From positions 186,001 to 250,000 of the forward strand of contig OZ220083.1 in assembly GCA_964291475.2 (NCBI GenBank): 64,000 bases of DNA. The letters are read 5' to 3'. The notes below the pieces were generated by a model that was not told the DNA's origin, did not search any database, and was given only the letters and a program-made list of their open reading frames with translations. Every line of letters begins with the position of its first letter. Within the stretch, counting starts at the first letter, position 1. A program made the translations under genes and the position numbers. Shown in pieces: positions 31,648-40,738 of the stretch. Origin of the DNA: DAOUKH01 sp964291475. Its GTDB lineage: Bacteria > Chloroflexota > Dehalococcoidia > SHYB01.

Positions 31648-32841
31648 CTAGACCACACCCTCGCCGCGAAGGGCTTCGATTTCGGCGTCGTCGAGGCCGA
31701 GCAGGCCGCCGAGCACCTCCGTGGTATCGTCGCCGAGCCCGGGTGAGGCGGTGGGAGTCGGCAGGACGCTGCGGCTGAGCTTCACAGGACTGGCGACAAC
31801 CTTGAGCTTCACGCCGCCGGGGCCTTCGGCCTCGACGATCATCTCGCGGGCGGCGACCTGCGGGTCGGCGGCAACCTGGTCGATGCGGTTGATCGGCCCG
31901 CAGGGGATGCCGACCTCGCGGAAGCGGCCGATCCAGTCGTCGACGGTGCGGGCGCGCAGCGCCTCGTTGAGGACGGGCTCGAGCCGGTCGTAGTGCTGTG
32001 TGCGCTTCCAGCCGTTTTCGTAGTCGGGGTCGTCGATGAGGTCGACGCGGTCGATGACCGCGCAGAAGAGGGGCCACCGGTCTTTGAGCCCGCCGAAGAC
32101 GGCGACGACGACCCAGCCGTCGGCCGCCTCGAATGCCTGGAAGGGAGTGGCGACGGGATGCCGGGTGCCGATGGGGCCGGGAACCTCGCCGGTGGCGAAG
32201 AAGCGGGAGAGCGCGTTCTCCTGTATGGCGAGCTGGCAGTCCATCATGCTTATGTCGACGTGCTGGCCCTTGCCGCTGACCGCGCGCTCGACCAGGGCGG
32301 AGAGCACCCCAACGGCGCCGTAGAGCCCGCCGGCGATGTCGCCGATGGAGGCGCCGGGCCTGATGGGGGGCCCGCCGGGCTCGCCGGTGATGCTCATGAT
32401 GCCGCCCATGCCTTGGACGATGATGTCGAGTGCGGGGAGGTTGGCGTAGGGGCCCGTCTGCCCGAAGCCGGAGATGGAGCAGTAGACGAGGTGCGGCGCC
32501 CGCCGCAGCAGGTCGTCGGGGCCCAAGCCGAATCGGTCCATGGTACCGGGCCTGAAGTTCTCAACGAGGACGTCGGCCTTTTCGGCGAGCCGCCGCAGGA
32601 GCTCGACACCCCGGCCGGTGTGTAGATCGAGGGTAACGCTCCGCTTCCCGCGGTTGATGCTGAGGAAGTAGGAGCTGTAGTCCTCGATAAAGGGACCGGT
32701 GCCGCGCGCCGGATCGCCGCCGTTGGGATGCTCGATCTTGATGACCTCGGCCCCGAGGTCGCCGAGCGTCATGGTGCAGAAGGGGCCGGCGAGGACGCGG
32801 GCGAGGTCGAGGACGATGATGCCTTCCAGAGGTCCGGGCAT
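31648..32841 (-). CDS. CaiB/BaiF family III CoA-transferase
   Basis: 397 aa, the normal length of family III CoA-transferases, which form interlocked dimers. It opens PLEGIIVLDLARVLAGP and has GAEVIKIEHPNGGDPAR, NRGKRSVTLDL and ENFRPG. The catalytic Asp of the GDxxxG segment is present (Asp168 in SIGDIAGGLYGA), aligned with Asp169 of formyl-CoA transferase. GGAAGG lies upstream of the ATG. It is convergent with korAB and divergent from the Sec-rhodanese. It should transfer CoA between organic acids; the pair is unknown. Confidence 0.92.
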   Translation of the reverse strand: MPGPLEGIIVLDLARVLAGPFCTMTLGDLGAEVIKIEHPNGGDPARGTGPFIEDYSSYFLSINRGKRSVTLDLHTGRGVELLRRLAEKADVLVENFRPGTMDRFGLGPDDLLRRAPHLVYCSISGFGQTGPYANLPALDIIVQGMGGIMSITGEPGGPPIRPGASIGDIAGGLYGAVGVLSALVERAVSGKGQHVDISMMDCQLAIQENALSRFFATGEVPGPIGTRHPVATPFQAFEAADGWVVVAVFGGLKDRWPLFCAVIDRVDLIDDPDYENGWKRTQHYDRLEPVLNEALRARTVDDWIGRFREVGIPCGPINRIDQVAADPQVAAREMIVEAEGPGGVKLKVVASPVKLSRSVLPTPTASPGLGDDTTEVLGGLLGLDDAEIEALRGEGVV

Positions 32842-32911
32842 GGCGGCTTCCTTCCGTTGAGGCGCGATAGAGCCCTCGCCGGGGGCGGGGCGTTCGATGG
32901 CGGCCGGCGTG

Positions 32912-32917
32912 TAGAAT
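32912..32917 (+). promoter_or_regulatory. Possible -10 element of the Sec-rhodanese gene
   Basis: TAGAAT lies 46 nt upstream of the GTG at 32964 in an otherwise very GC-rich stretch. No -35 is clear. Confidence 0.3.
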
Positions 32918-32963
32918 GGGCGCGCCGCGGTTACGCGGCCACATTATATCCAGGAGCGCCCTC

Positions 32964-33830
32964 GTGCCCGACGACCGCGGTTACGTCAACCCGCAGATGC
33001 TCGCCGAGACGCAGTGGCTCGCCGAGCGGCTGAACCGGCCCGACATCCGGATCGTGGACATGGGCCCCCGCGAGGCCTACGAGCGGGCCCACATCCCAGG
33101 CGCGGTGAGCATCGGCCGGGGCGACCGGGCGGGCTACGTCAAAGATCCCGACGACCGTGCCCACGTCATGCAGCCGGAGCAGGCGGCGGAGCTTCTCGGC
33201 AGCCTCGGCATCGGTCCCGACACGCTGGTGGTGGCCTACGACTCGGAGGGCGGCCACACCGCGGCCCGCCTCTGGTGGCTGCTGGCCTACTACGGCCATG
33301 CCCAGTGCAAGGTGCTCGACGGCGGCATCAACAAGTGGATCGCGGAGAAGCGGGCGGTCTCGATGGAGACGCCGTCGTATCCTCCGGCGACGTTCACGCC
33401 GCGCATCCGCGACGAGCACATCGCCCTGCTCGACGAGGTGCGCGACGTGATCGAAGACGACAACGACGATGAGGTCGTGCTGCTCGACGTGCGCAGCGAC
33501 GCCGAGTGGGAGGGGCGGAACCACCGCGGCAACAAACGCGCGGGCCGTCTGCCCAGCGCCGTCCACATGGAGTGGCTCAACTTCCTGGCCGATCCGGTGA
33601 CCAAGGTGCTGAAGCCGGCCTCCGAGCTGCGCGACCTGTTGTGGTCGGCCGGGGTCACGCCGAACAAGGACGTGATTACCTACTGACAAGCGGGCATCCG
33701 TGCGGCGCACGGAGCGTTCGTCCTGCGGCTCCTCGGTTACGAAGAGGTCGCGGTCTACGACGCGTCGATGGGCGAGTGGGCCAACCTCGACGACACGCCG
33801 CTGGAGGCGGAACAGCCCGGCGCGGGCTAG
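32964..33830 (+). CDS. Two-domain rhodanese-type sulfurtransferase, predicted selenoprotein (Sec241)
   Basis: 288 aa if the UGA at 33684-33686 is decoded as selenocysteine. The N-terminal rhodanese domain (about 1-125) has RIVDMGPREAYERAHIPGAV. The C-terminal domain ends VITY, followed by UGA, then QAGIRAAHGAFVLRLLGYE. This reproduces the catalytic loop Y-C-Q-x-G-x-R-A-x-H of 3-mercaptopyruvate/thiosulfate sulfurtransferases, with UGA exactly where Cys belongs. The frame then continues through YDASMGEWAN to a TAG at 33828. A 7-bp hairpin starts 10 nt after the UGA. The GTG start has AGGAG 7 nt upstream. Expected role: sulfur (or selenium) transfer by a selenenylated active site. A premature stop is the alternative. 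Confidence 0.85.
33697..33713 (+). promoter_or_regulatory. Candidate bacterial SECIS hairpin (rhodanese gene)
   Basis: UCCGUGC (33697-33703) and GCACGGA (33707-33713) form a perfect 7-bp stem with the loop GGC. The stem starts 10 nt after the UGA. Size and distance match the hairpin after the UGA of the UGSC gene (7 bp, 3-nt loop, 12 nt away). Paired by eye. Confidence 0.55.
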
Positions 33831-33835
33831 GACGG

Positions 33836-34600
33836 TTAGTCCAGCCGCAGGGCTCGCCTTAGGTTGGCCGTGGTCGCCGCTTCGATTTCGGCGACGGGGA
33901 CGCCCTTGATCTCGGCGAGCCTCTCGGCGACCAGCGGCAGGTGCGACGGCTCGGTGCGGCGCGCCGGGTTCTTCTTCCAAGGCTGCGGGTAGGAGTCCGT
34001 CTCTAGCACGATGCGGTCAAGGGGGATGTCCTTGGCCGCCTCGGCAAGCTCGGGGCGCAGCAGGAGCGGCTTCGCCAGGGAGATGTAGAAGCCGAGGTCG
34101 ATGGCTTCGGCGGCCTTGCCGGCGTCGCCGAGGAAGTAGTGCCAGATCGCGCCCGTCTCCACCGCGCCTTCCCTCTTCAGCAAGGGAAGGATGTCGTCGT
34201 AGGCCTCCCTGGCGTGAAAGTCGAGGGGTTTCCCAAGCTCCTTCGCGAGGCGGACGTGCCCGCGGAGCGACTCGATCTGCCAGTCGCGGTCGGGCGACGT
34301 CTCGAGGAAGTCCAGGCCGGTCTCGCTGACGCAGACCACCTTGTCCGAAGAATGGGCCAGCGCCTTCAGGGTGTCGTAGTCATCGTCGGTGAAGGGAGCC
34401 TTGAGGTCCATGGGGTGCATGCCCACGCCGGCGTAGACCGAGTCGAAGCGACGGGCAAGATCGACGGCGCGGCGAGACGACTCGATGGTCGAGCCTACGC
34501 AGACGATCATGCCGACGCCGGCGGCCTCGGCGCGGGGGATCATCGCGTCAAGCTCTTCGTCGGCGAAGAGGTCGAGGTGGGTGTGGGAGTCGGCCAGCAT
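33836..34600 (-). CDS. tatD: TatD-family metal-dependent hydrolase
   Basis: 254 aa, the usual TatD size. Metal ligands are visible: HTH in DSHTHLDLF near the N-terminus, Glu in SETGLDFL, His in DFHAREAYDD, and Asp in VLETDSYPQPW. TatD proteins are magnesium-dependent DNases/hydrolases of the amidohydrolase fold in the cytoplasm. The His of the fourth position is in IWHYFLGD. It lies 5 nt beyond the Sec-rhodanese stop on the opposite strand and 14 nt after the HtrA-type gene on its own strand, so it is probably co-transcribed with the protease. Confidence 0.9.
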   Translation of the reverse strand: MLADSHTHLDLFADEELDAMIPRAEAAGVGMIVCVGSTIESSRRAVDLARRFDSVYAGVGMHPMDLKAPFTDDDYDTLKALAHSSDKVVCVSETGLDFLETSPDRDWQIESLRGHVRLAKELGKPLDFHAREAYDDILPLLKREGAVETGAIWHYFLGDAGKAAEAIDLGFYISLAKPLLLRPELAEAAKDIPLDRIVLETDSYPQPWKKNPARRTEPSHLPLVAERLAEIKGVPVAEIEAATTANLRRALRLD

Positions 34601-34614
34601 CGGGGCGCGGTGTT

Positions 34615-35844
34615 CTAAGAAAGGCTGTCGGGCCAGGCGCCGAGGGTCACGGTGACGGACGTTTCACCCCCGTCGCGGTGGACCTCGACGGTGACCGCGT
34701 CGCCGGGGCGCTTGTCCTGCAGGACGTCTACCAGGTCGGCCGACCTGGCGACCGCGTCGCCGCCGACGGCGATGATGACGTCGCCGGCGCGCAGGCCGCC
34801 GAGGGCGGCGGGGCTGTCTTCGACCACGTCGGTAAGGTAGACGCCGGCCTCCACGTCCACGTCGAGGTCGCCCGCCGTGTCCTCGTTGAGGGTGACCAAG
34901 GTAACGCCGAGCCAGGCGCGTCGCGTCTCGATGCCGCCGGCCATGCGCTCCAGCAGTTCGACAACGCTGTTGCTGGGCACGGCGAAGGCGATGGTGTCGC
35001 CGCCGCTCTCGGCCACGGCGGTGTTGACGCCGATAACCTCGCCCCGGGAGTTCAAGAGCGGCCCGCCCGAGCTGCCGGGGAAGATCGCCGCGTCGGTCTG
35101 GATCATGCCGTCGATGCGATGGTGAATATCCGAGGGCAGGGTACGGTCTACGCCGCTGATGACGCCGACGGTGACCGAGCTCTGCAGCCCGTAGGGGCTG
35201 CCGATGGCGATAGCAAGCTGGCCGGGCTCGACCAGTTCGGAGTCGCCGAGCCGCAGCGGCTCGACATTCCGAAGACGGGTGGAGTCGACGCGGACGATGG
35301 CGAGGTCGTTGGAGAGGTTCATGCCGCTGACCTCGCCGCGAAGCCGTGTGCCGTCATCGAGGATCACGGTCACCGACGTCACCCCGGTCACCACGTGGCT
35401 GTTGGTGATGAAGCGCCCCTCGTCGTCGATGAGGAAGGCGGAGCCTTGCTCGCGTTGGAAGAAGGGAAAGATGTCGTCGCTGCGCTGCGAGACCTCGATC
35501 TGAGCCACGGCAGGGACCGACTGCTGGTAGACCGCTTGAACGATCTCCTCATCGAAGGCTTCGATCTTGGCCGAGGCAGGAAGCGAGAAGGCGTTGTCGC
35601 CGCGCTCGGGCAACACCGCGCCCGCCGCGACGCCTACGGCAAGCGCGACCAAGGCGATGGCTCCGGCAAACACCCAACGGCCGGACCGCCTCGTTTGGCG
35701 AGGGACTTCGGAGCCGGCCCGGGCCTCGGCCCAGCGGGGCTGGGCGTACTGCTGCTCCGGCGTCTCCGCCGGCGGCAAGGGATCGGAGGCGGGGCCGTCG
35801 GGGTCCCCGCCATAGGTTCGTTCGTCTCGGTCGTCGTAGTCCAT
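34615..35844 (-). CDS. HtrA/DegP-type membrane-anchored serine protease with PDZ domain
   Basis: 409 aa. A polar, Pro-rich cytoplasmic N-terminus is followed by one transmembrane anchor at about 57-79. An extracytoplasmic trypsin-like domain comes next. The triad is complete: His150 (ITNSHVVTG), Asp180 (SNDLAIVRV) and Ser259 (GSSGGPLL). A single PDZ domain (about 310-405) contains GLRAGDVIIAVGGDAV. It resembles the HtrA-like proteases of Gram-positive type that deal with misfolded envelope proteins. It starts divergently from the two-component system at 35991, which may control it. Confidence 0.93.
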   Translation of the reverse strand: MDYDDRDERTYGGDPDGPASDPLPPAETPEQQYAQPRWAEARAGSEVPRQTRRSGRWVFAGAIALVALAVGVAAGAVLPERGDNAFSLPASAKIEAFDEEIVQAVYQQSVPAVAQIEVSQRSDDIFPFFQREQGSAFLIDDEGRFITNSHVVTGVTSVTVILDDGTRLRGEVSGMNLSNDLAIVRVDSTRLRNVEPLRLGDSELVEPGQLAIAIGSPYGLQSSVTVGVISGVDRTLPSDIHHRIDGMIQTDAAIFPGSSGGPLLNSRGEVIGVNTAVAESGGDTIAFAVPSNSVVELLERMAGGIETRRAWLGVTLVTLNEDTAGDLDVDVEAGVYLTDVVEDSPAALGGLRAGDVIIAVGGDAVARSADLVDVLQDKRPGDAVTVEVHRDGGETSVTVTLGAWPDSLS

Positions 35845-35990
35845 GCCTTATTGCTCGCGCAGCCCGCCGGGCCGTCTCGGCAAGTATAGACCGCCGCTTC
35901 CGGCTCGTGGCCCTGGCGGCCATCGTACGTCTCGGGCGCTTAGAAATACGTTAGAGCGGCCGCGGGCGGTTCGTGTATCCTCCTCTTAGG

Positions 35991-36668
35991 ATGCACATTC
36001 TGGTGGTGGAGGACGAGCCGCGTCTGGCGACCATGATCGCCCAGGCGCTGAACGAAGAGGGGCACGTGGCCGAGATCGCTGGCGACGGCGAGGAAGGCTA
36101 CGACCTCGCGGGTGGCGGCGCCTACGACGTCATCATTCTCGACCTCATGCTGCCGAAGATGCCCGGACTTGAGGTCGCCCGTGCCCTTCGGACGGAGAAA
36201 GTCGACACGCCCATCTTGATGTTGACCGCCCGCGGCGAGATCGCCGACCGCGTCGAGGGGCTCGATGCCGGCGCCGACGACTACCTCGTCAAGCCCTTCG
36301 CGCTGGAGGAACTCTTCGCCCGCATCCGCGCCCTGAGCCGCCGCAAGATCGACCCCCGCGACCCGACGAAGATCGAGGCCGCCGGCCTGACCCTCGACCT
36401 GCAATCGAGGGAGGTCGTTTTCGACGGGGCCTCGATCGATCTGACGCCGAAGGAGTTCGCCCTCCTCGAACACTTGATGCGGAACGCGGGCGCGGTGCAG
36501 AGCCGGGAGCGAATCGCCGATAGAGTCTGGGGGCTCGCTTCCGACGTAACACTCAGCGTGGTGGACTTATACATTCACTATTTGCGGAACAAGTTGGCGG
36601 CGGGCGGCGGCAAGGGTCTCATTCGCACCGTACGCGGCGTGGGCTACGTCCTGAAGGAAGCCGCCTAG
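35991..36668 (+). CDS. OmpR-family response regulator
   Basis: 225 aa. The receiver domain has the acidic pair in VVEDEP, phospho-acceptor Asp51 (IILDLMLP), and Lys101 in YLVKPF. The winged-helix output domain spans about 128-223 (LTPKEFALLEHLMRN, RVWG, LRNKL, IRTVRGVGYVL). The start at MHILVVEDE (35991) is preferred over an in-frame ATG six codons earlier. It lies 15 nt before the histidine kinase and divergent from the HtrA-type protease, so an envelope-stress role is plausible. Confidence 0.93.
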   Translation: MHILVVEDEPRLATMIAQALNEEGHVAEIAGDGEEGYDLAGGGAYDVIILDLMLPKMPGLEVARALRTEKVDTPILMLTARGEIADRVEGLDAGADDYLVKPFALEELFARIRALSRRKIDPRDPTKIEAAGLTLDLQSREVVFDGASIDLTPKEFALLEHLMRNAGAVQSRERIADRVWGLASDVTLSVVDLYIHYLRNKLAAGGGKGLIRTVRGVGYVLKEAA

Positions 36669-36683
36669 CCGGCGGGAGCCGCG

Positions 36684-38018
36684 ATGTTCAACGTTATACG
36701 TCTTCGGCTGCTGGCCTGGAACTTCGTCGTCTTCTTCGCGCTGCTCGTGGGCCTCGGGGCGGGCATCTACTACATGACCGCGCGCACCCTCAACGGCGAG
36801 GTCAACGCCATCCTGCGGGAGGGAGCCGCCCACGCGCTTCGGGACTTCTCGACGACCCCCGGCTTTCCGATGACTCTGCCGCAGCACGGCTACCCGAGCG
36901 ACGTCTTTTACCTCAGCGTCGACACGTCTGGCGAGCTGGCGCAGAACCCCCAGCGCCTGGCGGTCGATTCATCGCCCGACCCCGAGGGCGTGCTCCGCGC
37001 GCTGGAGGGGGAGGAGTACTACAGCGACGTCGAGATCAACGACCAGACGGTGCGGCTTCTCTCCGTGGCGGTGTTGACGCCCAGCGGCGCGCCGCTCGGG
37101 GTCCTGCAGGTGGGTCAGTCGATTGAGTCGCAGCAGCGGGCGCTGGCGGAGCTGGCCTGGATCCTCGCCGGGTCGGAGTTCGGCGCGTTGGCCCTGGCGC
37201 TTGTCGGCGGATGGTTCCTCGCCAACCGGGCGCTCATCCCTACCCGACGGGCGTTCGAACGTCAGCGGCGCTTCGTCGCCGACGCCTCGCACGAGCTCCG
37301 CACCCCGCTCACGCTGATCCGGGGCAACGCCGAACTGATCCGTCGCCACCGGGGCCAGACCGTTGAGGAAAACGCGCACCTCGTCGACGGCATCATCGAC
37401 GAGGCAGGATACCTGAGCGACATGGTCACCTCCCTCCTGACCCTGGAGCAATCGGACGGCGGCCGGCTGGCCTTGCGCGAGGAGCCCGTCGACCTCGCCG
37501 ACCTCGTGCGGCAGGTGTGCAACGACACGCAGCCCCTCGCGGTGATGCGCGAGCTCACGCTGGAATGCGCCGAGCCCCCCTTCGAGGTGACCGCGCGGGG
37601 CGACCGGGAGCGGCTACGCCAAGCGCTGTTGGCGTTGATGGACAACGCGCTCAAGTACACGCCGCCCGGCGGCCGCATCGACCTGCGCCTGCAACTCGAA
37701 GACGGCACGGCGACCATCGCGGTCTCCGATACCGGGCTGGGCATCCAGCCGGAGCATCTTCCCCACGTCTTCGACCGGTTCTATCGCGTCGACGCCGCCC
37801 GCCGGGAGCCCGGCGGCTCGGGGCTGGGCCTTTCCATCGCCAAGGCGCTGGTCGAGGCCCACGGCGGGTCGATCGCGCTCGAAAGCCCCGACGGCGGCGG
37901 CGTCACGGCGACGATCCGGCTGGCGGCCCAACGGGGCGAGTCGGAGCCCGCCCCTTCCGACGGGGCAGTCCACGAGCATCTGGCGTCGGAAAAGGCCCCG
38001 CTAGACGTACCGTATTAG
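36684..38018 (+). CDS. Sensor histidine kinase (HisKA-HATPase)
   Basis: 444 aa. TM1 at about 8-30, an extracytoplasmic sensor of about 130 residues, and TM2 at about 158-180 form the sensing part. The dimerisation domain carries phospho-acceptor His203 (DASHELRTPLTLI). The ATP-binding domain has the N box MDNALKYTPPGG, G1 VSDTGLGI and G2 GGSGLGLSIAKA. There is no clear HAMP between TM2 and the His domain beyond a short linker. It is cotranscribed with the OmpR-type regulator. The ligand is unknown. Confidence 0.93.
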   Translation: MFNVIRLRLLAWNFVVFFALLVGLGAGIYYMTARTLNGEVNAILREGAAHALRDFSTTPGFPMTLPQHGYPSDVFYLSVDTSGELAQNPQRLAVDSSPDPEGVLRALEGEEYYSDVEINDQTVRLLSVAVLTPSGAPLGVLQVGQSIESQQRALAELAWILAGSEFGALALALVGGWFLANRALIPTRRAFERQRRFVADASHELRTPLTLIRGNAELIRRHRGQTVEENAHLVDGIIDEAGYLSDMVTSLLTLEQSDGGRLALREEPVDLADLVRQVCNDTQPLAVMRELTLECAEPPFEVTARGDRERLRQALLALMDNALKYTPPGGRIDLRLQLEDGTATIAVSDTGLGIQPEHLPHVFDRFYRVDAARREPGGSGLGLSIAKALVEAHGGSIALESPDGGGVTATIRLAAQRGESEPAPSDGAVHEHLASEKAPLDVPY

Positions 38019-38045
38019 GGGTACGGCGGGCGGCATTCTCCTCCT

Positions 38046-38100
38046 CTGGACCACCACCTCAAACCTCTCCCTCTCTGGGGAAGACTGGGGAGGGGTGCGC
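38046..38100. repeat. Dispersed intergenic repeat, degenerate copy
   Basis: CCTCTCCCTCTCTGGGG...AGACTGGGGAGGGG resembles the CCTCTCCCC...GAGACTGAGAGAGGG units at 58199-58290 and 59753-59816. It lies in the gap between the histidine kinase and citrate synthase. Similarity is partial and judged by eye. Confidence 0.4.
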
Positions 38101-38187
38101 CAACGTCCGCATGGTCGTCAGCGTCGGCTACACAAAGGTCCCGAGCGGGAGTGAGCGGCCGGAGAGCCGGCGGGAGGGCTAGGCGGT

Positions 38188-39474
38188 CTAGCGTTCGCCG
38201 ACGGGGACGTAGGAGCGTGCAGGGGCCCCGGAGTAAAGCTGGCGCGGCCGCGCGATCCTGGTGGATGGGTCGGCGATCATTTCGTTCCACTGGGCCATCC
38301 AGCCAACGGTGCGGGGGATGGCGAAGAGGACGGGGTACATGTCCACGTGGAAGCCCATCGCCTGGTAGATGATGCCGGAGTAGAAGTCGACGTTGGGGTA
38401 GAGCCGGCGCTTGGCGAAGTAGTCGTCCTGCAGGGCGACGCGCTCGAGCTCGATGGCCACCTCGATGAGAGGGTTGCGGCCGGTGATCTCAAAGACCTGC
38501 TCCGCCGTCTCGCGGATGATCTTGGCGCGCGGGTCGTAGTTCTTGTAGACACGGTGGCCGAAACCCATGAGCCGCTCTTCGCCCGCCTTCACACCCTTGA
38601 TGAAGTCGTAGACCTTGTCCTTCGAGCCGATCCGTTCGAGCATCCGCAGCGCGGCCTCGTTGGCGCCGCCGTGGAGGGGGCCGTAGAGGGCGGCGATGGA
38701 GCCCGCCAGCGCCGAGTAGGGATCGACGTTCGAGCTGCCGATGGAGCGCATGGCGTTGGTGCTGCAGTTCTGCTCGTGATCGGCATGGAGGATGAACAGG
38801 ATGTCGAGCGCCCGCTCCAGCACGGGGTCGGGCGTGTAGGTCGGCTCCCCCATCCTGAAGAGCATGTTCAGGAAGTTGCCGGTGTAGGAGAGGTTGTTGT
38901 CGGGATAGGAGTAGTAGAGACCGAGGCGGTGGCGGTAGGCGAACGCCGCCAGGGTTGGCATCTTGCCGATCGCCCGATGGATCTGCAGCTCCCGGGACGC
39001 CTCGTCCTGTATTTCCTTGGCGTCGGGGTAGAAGGCGGAGAGCGCGGCGATCGCGCTCAACAGCATCCCCATGGGGTGGGCGTCGTAGTGGAAGCCGTCC
39101 ATGGTCTTGCGGATGTTTTCGTGCACCAGCGTGTGCAAGGTGATGTCGGTCGTCCACTGCTCGAGCTCGGCCTCTGTGGGAAGCTCGCCGTAGATCAGCA
39201 GGTAGGCGACTTCCAGGAAGCTGCTCTTCTCCGCAAGCTCCTCTATGGGGTAGCCTCGATATTCGAGGATGCCCTTGTCGCCGTCGATAAAGGTGATCCC
39301 GCTCCGGCACGAGGCGGTGTTCTCGAATGCGGGGTCGAAGCTCAGGAGGCCGAAATCATCTTCCGACACCTTGATCTGCCGGAGGTCGATCGCCCGGACC
39401 GAGCCATCGGTGACGGGGATGGTGTACTCCCGACCGGTCCTGTTGTCGATGACCGTGAGGTCGTCAGAAGGCAT
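38188..39474 (-). CDS. gltA: Citrate synthase
   Basis: 428 aa, type II citrate synthase (oxaloacetate + acetyl-CoA to citrate). Catalytic residues are all visible: His in GPLHGGANEAAL, His in FGHRVYKNYDPRA and Asp in YPNVDFYSG. CRSGITFIDGDKGILEYRGYPI is the conserved N-terminal landmark. The start MPSDDLTVIDN at 39474 has GAAGAGGACC before it; longer frames upstream are not coding. The gene stands alone and divergent from the phosphotriesterase-family gene. With korAB it represents central carbon metabolism in the window. Confidence 0.96.
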   Translation of the reverse strand: MPSDDLTVIDNRTGREYTIPVTDGSVRAIDLRQIKVSEDDFGLLSFDPAFENTASCRSGITFIDGDKGILEYRGYPIEELAEKSSFLEVAYLLIYGELPTEAELEQWTTDITLHTLVHENIRKTMDGFHYDAHPMGMLLSAIAALSAFYPDAKEIQDEASRELQIHRAIGKMPTLAAFAYRHRLGLYYSYPDNNLSYTGNFLNMLFRMGEPTYTPDPVLERALDILFILHADHEQNCSTNAMRSIGSSNVDPYSALAGSIAALYGPLHGGANEAALRMLERIGSKDKVYDFIKGVKAGEERLMGFGHRVYKNYDPRAKIIRETAEQVFEITGRNPLIEVAIELERVALQDDYFAKRRLYPNVDFYSGIIYQAMGFHVDMYPVLFAIPRTVGWMAQWNEMIADPSTRIARPRQLYSGAPARSYVPVGER

Positions 39475-39615
39475 ACGCGGTCCTCTTCGGTGTAACTCGC
39501 AAGCCGTAACGGTGGCCGTCCCGCGGGAGCCCGCCGCCCACAGGAAAGGCGCCGCATAGCTTATACGGAGACCTTGGTCTATGGCAAACGGCCCCGCCGG
39601 CGCCCGCCGCGACGC

Positions 39616-39621
39616 TATAAT
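39616..39621 (+). promoter_or_regulatory. -10 element (TATAAT)
   Basis: A perfect TATAAT lies 31 nt upstream of the ATG at 39653, on the strand opposite to citrate synthase. The surrounding GC-rich sequence gives no convincing -35. Confidence 0.45.
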
Positions 39622-39652
39622 GCCCCGCGCCGCGCTCGCTTCGGAGACCCCC

Positions 39653-40630
39653 ATGTCCGTCCAGATCAACACGGTCCTCGGCCCGATCGATTCCGATCAA
39701 TTGGGCGTCACGCTGATCCACGAGCACCTCAAGGTGGCACTGCTGGGTTTCGAGATGGACCCCTTCAACACCTACGACCGTGACGCCGCGATAGACGACG
39801 CAGTGAACAACATGAAGGAGCTGCGAGAGCTGGGCGTCTCCACGGTTGTCGACCCGCTGCCCATGGGGCTGGGGCGGGACCCTGAGTTCTCCGCCGAGGT
39901 AGCCCGCGCCTCGGGCATGCAGATCATCATCTCGACGGGCGTCGATCACGAGTTCCGCGCCATGCCGCCCTACTTCAAGGTGCGAACGACGGACGAGATC
40001 GCCGATACCTACGTGAACGACCTGACCGAGGGCATCGGCTCCACCGGCATCAAGGCCGGAATCATCAAGGTGGCCACCGGCGAGGGTGCGATCACCAAGA
40101 ACGAGGGGCGCGCCGTCCGAGCGGCGGCGCGGGCGGCGCTGAAAACGAATACGCCGATCGTAACCCACACCACGCACGGCACGATGGGCGTCGAGCAGGC
40201 CGAGATGTTCATCGGCGAGGGTCTCTCGCCCGGAAAGTTCATGATCGGTCACTGCTGCCAATCAACGGACCTGCCCTACCTCCGGCGCATCCTGGACACG
40301 GGATGCTTCATGGGCTTCGACCAGATCGGGATGAACTACATTCAGACCGACGACAACCGGCTGGCGATGCTCAGCGCCCTGCTCGCGCTCGGCTATGGGG
40401 ATAGGCTGCTGCTCTCCCAGGACCACATGTGCTGCATCATCGGCGCGCCCTACGAGCGCGTCGCGTACATGATGGACATGATCCGCGAGCACCGGCACAG
40501 CTACCTGCTCCGCGAATTCCTGCCCCGGCTCCGCGAGGCCCGCGTGCCGGACGCCATGATCGACGAGATGATGATGGCGAACCCTCGCCGCCTCTACGAG
40601 AACCCGGCGAGGACCGGGGCTGGAAGCTGA
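39653..40630 (+). CDS. Phosphotriesterase-family metal hydrolase
   Basis: 325 aa. TIM-barrel amidohydrolase of the phosphotriesterase (PTE/PLL) family. The His-x-His pair is His23/His25 (LIHEHLKV). The probable carboxylated bridging Lys is in AGIIKVATGE. Further ligands are His in THTTHG and IGHCCQ, and Asp in LSQDHMCC. The start MSVQINTVLGPI follows GGAG at 39642-39645. Natural substrates in the family are often lactones rather than phosphotriesters. Followed by a ~100-nt gap without features. Cytoplasmic. Confidence 0.9.
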   Translation: MSVQINTVLGPIDSDQLGVTLIHEHLKVALLGFEMDPFNTYDRDAAIDDAVNNMKELRELGVSTVVDPLPMGLGRDPEFSAEVARASGMQIIISTGVDHEFRAMPPYFKVRTTDEIADTYVNDLTEGIGSTGIKAGIIKVATGEGAITKNEGRAVRAAARAALKTNTPIVTHTTHGTMGVEQAEMFIGEGLSPGKFMIGHCCQSTDLPYLRRILDTGCFMGFDQIGMNYIQTDDNRLAMLSALLALGYGDRLLLSQDHMCCIIGAPYERVAYMMDMIREHRHSYLLREFLPRLREARVPDAMIDEMMMANPRRLYENPARTGAGS

Positions 40631-40738
40631 CCGTTCAACCCCGTCCAGTTACCGGATTTATTGAGACTCAGTATTGACTATGCCAGGCAGCAAGACTTAC
40701 CGTGTGGCGAGCCGCGCCATCCGCCTTAGGAGCTCCCA

